A stretch of DNA of 8,620 nucleotides from Clostridia bacterium (lineage in GTDB: Bacteria; Bacillota; Clostridia; UMGS1810), in assembly GCA_017629325.1 (NCBI GenBank), contig JAGBXL010000168.1, forward strand, positions 1-8,620, in the 5' to 3' direction. Under the pieces are notes generated by a model. It searched no databases, was not told the origin of the DNA, and was given only the letters and a program-made list of their open reading frames with translations. This document shows positions 5,013 through 8,620 of this stretch, in pieces. The translations under genes and the position numbers were made by a program. Position 1 is the first letter of the stretch; each line of letters starts with the position of its first letter.

Positions 5013-7247
5013 TTATAGTTTTGTTAGCTTTGCAAAAGAAGCCATAAGTGAGCGGGTGCCCACATTTTCAAATGAAATTTCGTAAAGGAAATCGCCCGAC
5101 ACCTCACTAACAGATAAAACAAGACCTTCGCCAAATTTTTTATGACTTACTCTGTCGCCTTTTTTAATATCATTGCCGCCTGATGCGGTTTTTAAATCAG
5201 CTCCCCGCATAGCTCCGGGAACAGAAGAAAATGAAGGTTTTGCACCTGCAGTGAAGCTAAAGGAAGGAAGCCTAGATGATTTTTGACTGTTTGAAACACT
5301 ATACACTGCGTTGAAGCCCGACTGACGCTTAACCTCTATATCGAGATATTCGGGAGGAACTTCGTTTATAAAGGGGGAACGCATTCTGGCTTCGGTTTTG
5401 CCGTAGAGCGTTCTTTGTTTTGCATAAGTAAAATAAAGTTTCTTTCTTGCTCTTGTTATTCCCACATAGCAAAGACGGCGTTCTTCTTCTAATCCACCCT
5501 CTTCCATTTCACTCATAAAGCTTGGGAAGAGTCCATTTTCCATTCCGCACATAAACACTACGGGAAATTCAAGACCTTTTGCACTGTGAAGTGTCATAAG
5601 AACAACTGCATTTTGATTTTCGTCGTAATTATCAACGTCGGATACAAGAGAAATATTGTCAAGGAAACCTTCAAAACTTGGATTTTCAACTTTTTCTTCG
5701 TATTCTTTTGCCTTTGATTTGAATTCTTCAACATTTTCTATTCTTGAAAGAGCTTCATCGGGCGGACTTTCTAAAAGAAGCCTTGAAACGTAGCCGGTAG
5801 ATGTTAAAAGTTCATCAATTAATTCTGTAACACTTACCTTATCTACCATATCCCTTAATTTTTGAATAAGCTCAGCAAATTCAGAAATTTTTGTGTTTGC
5901 TCTGCCAAGAATCTCAACATAGGAGCCATCGGTTATAACAGTATATATACTCTTTCCAACAGTTGAAGCATAGCTTTGAAGCTTAGAAACGGTTGAATCA
6001 CCAATGCTTCTTTTGGGAACATTTATTATTCTTGTGAGGTTATGGTCGTCGTTGGGATTAAAGAGAACTCTTAAATATGCTAAAATGTCTTTTATTTCCT
6101 TGCGGTCATAGAACCTTAATCCAGCAAGTATGCGATAGGGGCAGGTGAGGTTTTCTTCAAAAGCACGGGTTTGTGCGTTTGTTCTGTAAAGTATGGCAAA
6201 ATCGGAATATTTATAGCCTTCTTTTGAAACAAGCTGCTCTATTTGATTATTAACATACACAGCTTCGCTCACCTGATCGTTTAAGGCTCTTAAAACAATT
6301 TTCTCTCCGTCGCCCTCGTTTGTCCAAAGTGCTTTGGCTTTTCTCATTCGATTATTTTTAATAACGCTGTTGGCAGCAGTTAAAATATTTTGAGTGGAAC
6401 GGTAGTTCTGCTCAAGCTTAACAACCTTTGCTTCGGTAAAGAATTTCTCAAAATCAAGAATATTTGAAATATCGGCACCGCGAAATTTATATATGCTCTG
6501 GTCGTCGTCGCCAACAACACAAAGGTTGCGGTGGTTTCTTGCAAGCATTTCTACGAGTTTATACTGGCAGGAGTTGGTGTCTTGATATTCGTCAACCAAA
6601 ATGTATTTAAATTTATTCTGATAGTATTCTAAAACATCGGGGCAGGTTTTGAAAAGAAGAACAGTTTTTAAAATAAGGTCGTCAAAATCAAGAGCGTTAT
6701 TTCTTTTGAGCCTTATTTCATATTCCTGATAAAGACGCGCAAGCTGCCTTTCGCGATAGCTTTTTTCGCTTTGTTTTGCAAATTCCTCGGGGGAAATATC
6801 TTTATTTTTGCAATCGCTTATAATAGACAGTACAGATTTAACAGGATAGTTTTCTTCGTTTAAACCACATTCTTTTATGCAATCTTTAACTATTCTTTTC
6901 TGATCATTGGAATCGTAAATATTAAAAGATGATTCATAGCCTATGGAAGATATATCTCTTCTTAATATCCTCACGCAGCATGAATGGAAAGTTCTTACCC
7001 ATATATCATCGGAATTGGGCACAAGCTTTGCTATTCTTTCTTTCATTTCGGCGGCAGCTTTATTTGTGAAGGTTATGGCAAGAATCTGCCATGGTTTTGC
7101 CAGACCTTTTTCTAAAATATTTGCAACACGGCGTGTTAAAACCGTTGTTTTTCCGCTGCCAGCACCCGCAAGCACCAAAAGAGGACCTTCGGTTTGGCTT
7201 ACTGCTTCTTTTTGTTTATCGTTTAAACCATGCATTATATCACTCAT
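5013..7247 (-). CDS. pcrA: ATP-dependent DNA helicase PcrA/UvrD (superfamily 1A)
   Basis: 744-residue 3'-5' DNA helicase for repair, rolling-circle replication and clearing of proteins from DNA. All SF1 motifs are seen in order: Q motif (LNDKQKEAV, 8-16), Walker A AGAGSGKT (27-34), motif Ia ITFTNKAA (from about 58), motif II VDEYQDTN (218-225), motif III VVGDDDQSIYKFRGAD (244-259), motif IV QNYRST (280-285), motif V LHSAKGLEFPVVF (553-565) and motif VI CYVGITRARKK (593-603). A low-complexity Ser-rich linker (about 645-690) precedes the C-terminal Tudor-like domain (KKGDRVSHKKFGEGLVLSV, from 695), which in PcrA contacts RNA polymerase. The frame stays open to an ATG at 7286, but I chose 7247: GGGGGAG lies 6 nt upstream, and the longer form would add 13 residues overlapping engB. 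The chosen ATG overlaps the engB end by 8 nt. Confidence 0.96.
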   Translation of the reverse strand: MSDIMHGLNDKQKEAVSQTEGPLLVLAGAGSGKTTVLTRRVANILEKGLAKPWQILAITFTNKAAAEMKERIAKLVPNSDDIWVRTFHSCCVRILRRDISSIGYESSFNIYDSNDQKRIVKDCIKECGLNEENYPVKSVLSIISDCKNKDISPEEFAKQSEKSYRERQLARLYQEYEIRLKRNNALDFDDLILKTVLLFKTCPDVLEYYQNKFKYILVDEYQDTNSCQYKLVEMLARNHRNLCVVGDDDQSIYKFRGADISNILDFEKFFTEAKVVKLEQNYRSTQNILTAANSVIKNNRMRKAKALWTNEGDGEKIVLRALNDQVSEAVYVNNQIEQLVSKEGYKYSDFAILYRTNAQTRAFEENLTCPYRILAGLRFYDRKEIKDILAYLRVLFNPNDDHNLTRIINVPKRSIGDSTVSKLQSYASTVGKSIYTVITDGSYVEILGRANTKISEFAELIQKLRDMVDKVSVTELIDELLTSTGYVSRLLLESPPDEALSRIENVEEFKSKAKEYEEKVENPSFEGFLDNISLVSDVDNYDENQNAVVLMTLHSAKGLEFPVVFMCGMENGLFPSFMSEMEEGGLEEERRLCYVGITRARKKLYFTYAKQRTLYGKTEARMRSPFINEVPPEYLDIEVKRQSGFNAVYSVSNSQKSSRLPSFSFTAGAKPSFSSVPGAMRGADLKTASGGNDIKKGDRVSHKKFGEGLVLSVSEVSGDFLYEISFENVGTRSLMASFAKLTKL

Positions 7248-7848
7248 TGGTTTCTCCCCCGTTTTCAAGTACAATCTCATTAACATAAGCCCAGAATTCT
7301 TCAGAGCCTGTGCCCTTAACAGAAGAAAATGGGATAATAATATCGTCGCCTTTTAATTCTAAGGTTTCTATTATAAGCTTTATCGAGTCATCTCTTTGTG
7401 ATGGTTTCAGCTTGTCAAATTTCGTGGCAACAACAACTGCCCTTGGGCAAACGCCTCTTATAAACGAAAGCATTAAAATATCATCGGCTGTGGGTTTATG
7501 GCGGCTATCCACAAGAAGAACTACCTGACTTAGCTGCTGGCGGGTATTAAGATAGGTTTCTATCATATTGCCCCATCTTTTCTTTTCTTCTTTTGATACC
7601 TGAGCAAAGCCATATCCGGGAAGATCTACAAAGTGAAGAGTGTCATCTATATTATAAAAATTTATTGTTGCGGTTTTCCCTGGTTTCTGACTGACCCTTG
7701 CCAGAGACTTTCTGTTTAAAAGCTTATTTATAAGTGATGATTTTCCAACATTTGACCTACCTGCAAAGGCAAGATCGGGAAAATCTGTTTTTGGATACTG
7801 ATTTGGTTTTACTGCAGAAATGCTCAGTTCAACCTTGTGAATATTCAT
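7240..7848 (-). CDS. engB: Ribosome biogenesis GTP-binding protein EngB/YsxC
   Basis: 202-residue TRAFAC-class GTPase needed for late 50S subunit assembly; essential in Bacillus. G1 is GRSNVGKSS (30-38), the G2 region PGKTATINFY (about 56-65), G3 DLPGYGFAQV (from about 74), G4 TKFDKL (TKxD, about 142), and G5-like SSVKGTG near 174. The length is standard for the family. GAGGA lies 6 nt before the ATG. It follows lon by 36 nt, the same lon-ysxC order as in Bacillus subtilis, and its TGA stop overlaps the pcrA start by 8 nt, so the two are likely translated together. No odd residues were noticed. Confidence 0.96.
   Translation of the reverse strand: MNIHKVELSISAVKPNQYPKTDFPDLAFAGRSNVGKSSLINKLLNRKSLARVSQKPGKTATINFYNIDDTLHFVDLPGYGFAQVSKEEKKRWGNMIETYLNTRQQLSQVVLLVDSRHKPTADDILMLSFIRGVCPRAVVVATKFDKLKPSQRDDSIKLIIETLELKGDDIIIPFSSVKGTGSEEFWAYVNEIVLENGGETNE
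7254..7260 (-). promoter_or_regulatory. Shine-Dalgarno site deciding the pcrA start
   Basis: GGGGGAG on the minus strand, inside the end of engB, 6 nt before the pcrA ATG at 7247. It favours this start over the ATG at 7286 and over the internal one at 7235. Confidence 0.7.
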
Positions 7849-7884
7849 TATAATTCCTCATTTCAACAATGCAGTTCTTACTTT

Positions 7885-8620
7885 TTATATAAGAGTTGTT
7901 TCAAGAACTTTAGACATATTTATTGCGGGAACAAAATTAATTTTTTCTCTTACCTCTTGGGGCACATCTTCAATATCGGGAAGATTTGCTTCGGGAATTA
8001 AAACGGTTTCTATGCCCATTCGGTAGGCAGCAAGAGATTTTTCTTTAAGACCACCTATGGCAAGAATTCTTCCAGTTATGGTTATTTCACCTGTCATGGC
8101 AACTTTTTTGCTAACCTTTCTTCCTGTGAGGGCAGATATAAGAGCTGTTGCCATTGTTATTCCGGCAGACGGTCCATCTTTTGGAACTGCACCCTCGGGA
8201 ACGTGAATGTGAATATCGTATTTTTTATGAAAATCGCTTTCTATGCCATAAACAGAGGCGGCAGAGCGAATATAGCTTATGGCGGCTTTTGCAGATTCTT
8301 TCATAACATCACCAAGCTGACCTGTTAATTCTATGTTGCCGCTTCCCTCCATAAGATTAACTTCTATGGAGAGTGTGTCGCCGCCAAACATTGTCCAGGC
8401 AAGGCCTGTGGCAACTCCTATTTCGTCTTTTTTGTTAAGGGAGGTATCTTTAAAAATTTTTTTACCTAAAAAAACTTCGAGCTTTGTTTTGCCAACTGTG
8501 ATTTTCTTTTTATCCTGAGATAAAATTTCGCAGGCGGATTTTCGCATAATATCGCCTACTCTGCGTTCTAATTCTCTTACGCCGGATTCTCTTGTGTAGA
8601 CATTTATTATTTCTTTTATG
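7885..8620 (-). CDS. lon: ATP-dependent Lon protease (LonA), C-terminal part, cut by right window edge
   Basis: About 244 residues are visible; the 5' part lies beyond base 8620. The frame runs through the edge: upstream of the internal Met codon at 8547 I read IKEIINVYTRESGVRELERRVGD on the minus strand, the end of the AAA+ module that leads into the Lon proteolytic domain. So 8547 is not the start. The protease domain carries PKDGPSAG (catalytic Ser near 8169-8167) and GGLKEK, whose second Lys is 43 residues after the Ser, the same spacing as Ser679/Lys722 of E. coli Lon. Lon degrades misfolded and short-lived regulatory proteins in the cytoplasm. It is followed by engB at 36 nt with no terminator between, so they share an operon. 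Its promoter and any heat-shock operator are outside the window. Confidence 0.96.
   Translation of the reverse strand, partial: IKEIINVYTRESGVRELERRVGDIMRKSACEILSQDKKKITVGKTKLEVFLGKKIFKDTSLNKKDEIGVATGLAWTMFGGDTLSIEVNLMEGSGNIELTGQLGDVMKESAKAAISYIRSAASVYGIESDFHKKYDIHIHVPEGAVPKDGPSAGITMATALISALTGRKVSKKVAMTGEITITGRILAIGGLKEKSLAAYRMGIETVLIPEANLPDIEDVPQEVREKINFVPAINMSKVLETTLI

Noticed and set aside
7248..7286. Longer pcrA start at 7286
   Set aside because: It adds 13 residues over engB without a good ribosome site, while 7247 has GGGGGAG at 6 nt and puts the Q motif at the usual place.
6943..7356. Plus-strand open frame of 137 codons opposite pcrA and engB
   Set aside because: It lies entirely antisense to two well-supported genes, has no recognisable domain or ribosome site, and is a shadow of their codon use. 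The other plus-strand frames (for example 384-590, 1404-1640, 2528-2818, 8333-8518) are rejected for the same reason.
1..8620. Search for tRNA, rRNA, CRISPR, insertion sequence, phage or defence genes
   Set aside because: None seen; coding density is very high, all ten genes are common chromosomal families, and no repeats or inverted ends of mobile elements were noticed.

Overview
The window reads as ordinary chromosomal DNA from a low-GC, AT-rich Gram-positive bacterium, most likely a member of the Clostridia (possibly an uncultured gut lineage). Three things support this. The lon-engB order is typical of Firmicutes. The order FAD flavoprotein, cmk, plsC, ispH is one commonly seen in Clostridia. 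Purine-rich Shine-Dalgarno sites stand 6 to 9 nt before most starts. Ten genes are present, all on the minus strand, so transcription runs from the right edge to the left. Nothing on the plus strand looks like a real gene. No intergenic stretch exceeds about 140 bases, and I see no RNA gene, mobile element, CRISPR array or phage gene.

Right part (8620 to 4250): a maintenance operon made of lon (3' part only), engB, pcrA and a YqeM-like SAM methyltransferase. The genes are 36 nt apart, overlapping by 8 nt, and 16 nt apart. They cover protein quality control, 50S ribosome assembly, DNA repair/replication helicase activity, and methyl transfer to an unknown substrate. No terminator is visible after the methyltransferase.

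Middle (4249 to 3820): a cold-shock protein gene with the best promoter in the window (TTGACA, 17-nt spacer, TAACAT with an upstream TG). It has a leader of about 70 nt with two small hairpins. A strong hairpin without a clean U-tract follows the gene.

Left-middle (3819 to 1694): an RpiR-family regulator (HTH plus SIS domain), then, 35 nt on, a HI0933/YhiN-type flavoprotein. Neither has a convincing promoter of its own, so they may depend on read-through from the csp unit.

Left part (1693 to 1): a promoter (TTGTGT, 17 nt, TATAAT) drives cmk, plsC and ispH. These genes are packed with a TAATG overlap and a 1-nt gap, which implies translational coupling. They link CDP/dCDP supply, phosphatidic acid synthesis and isoprenoid precursor synthesis, all feeding membrane and envelope lipids. 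ispH runs off the left edge.

I did not find a previously undescribed system. The points most worth a second look are a non-canonical motif III in PlsC (FPTGQR instead of FPEGTR), the structured csp leader and its tight placement behind the lon operon, the asymmetric hairpin between csp and rpiR, and the unusual SIS loop of the regulator.
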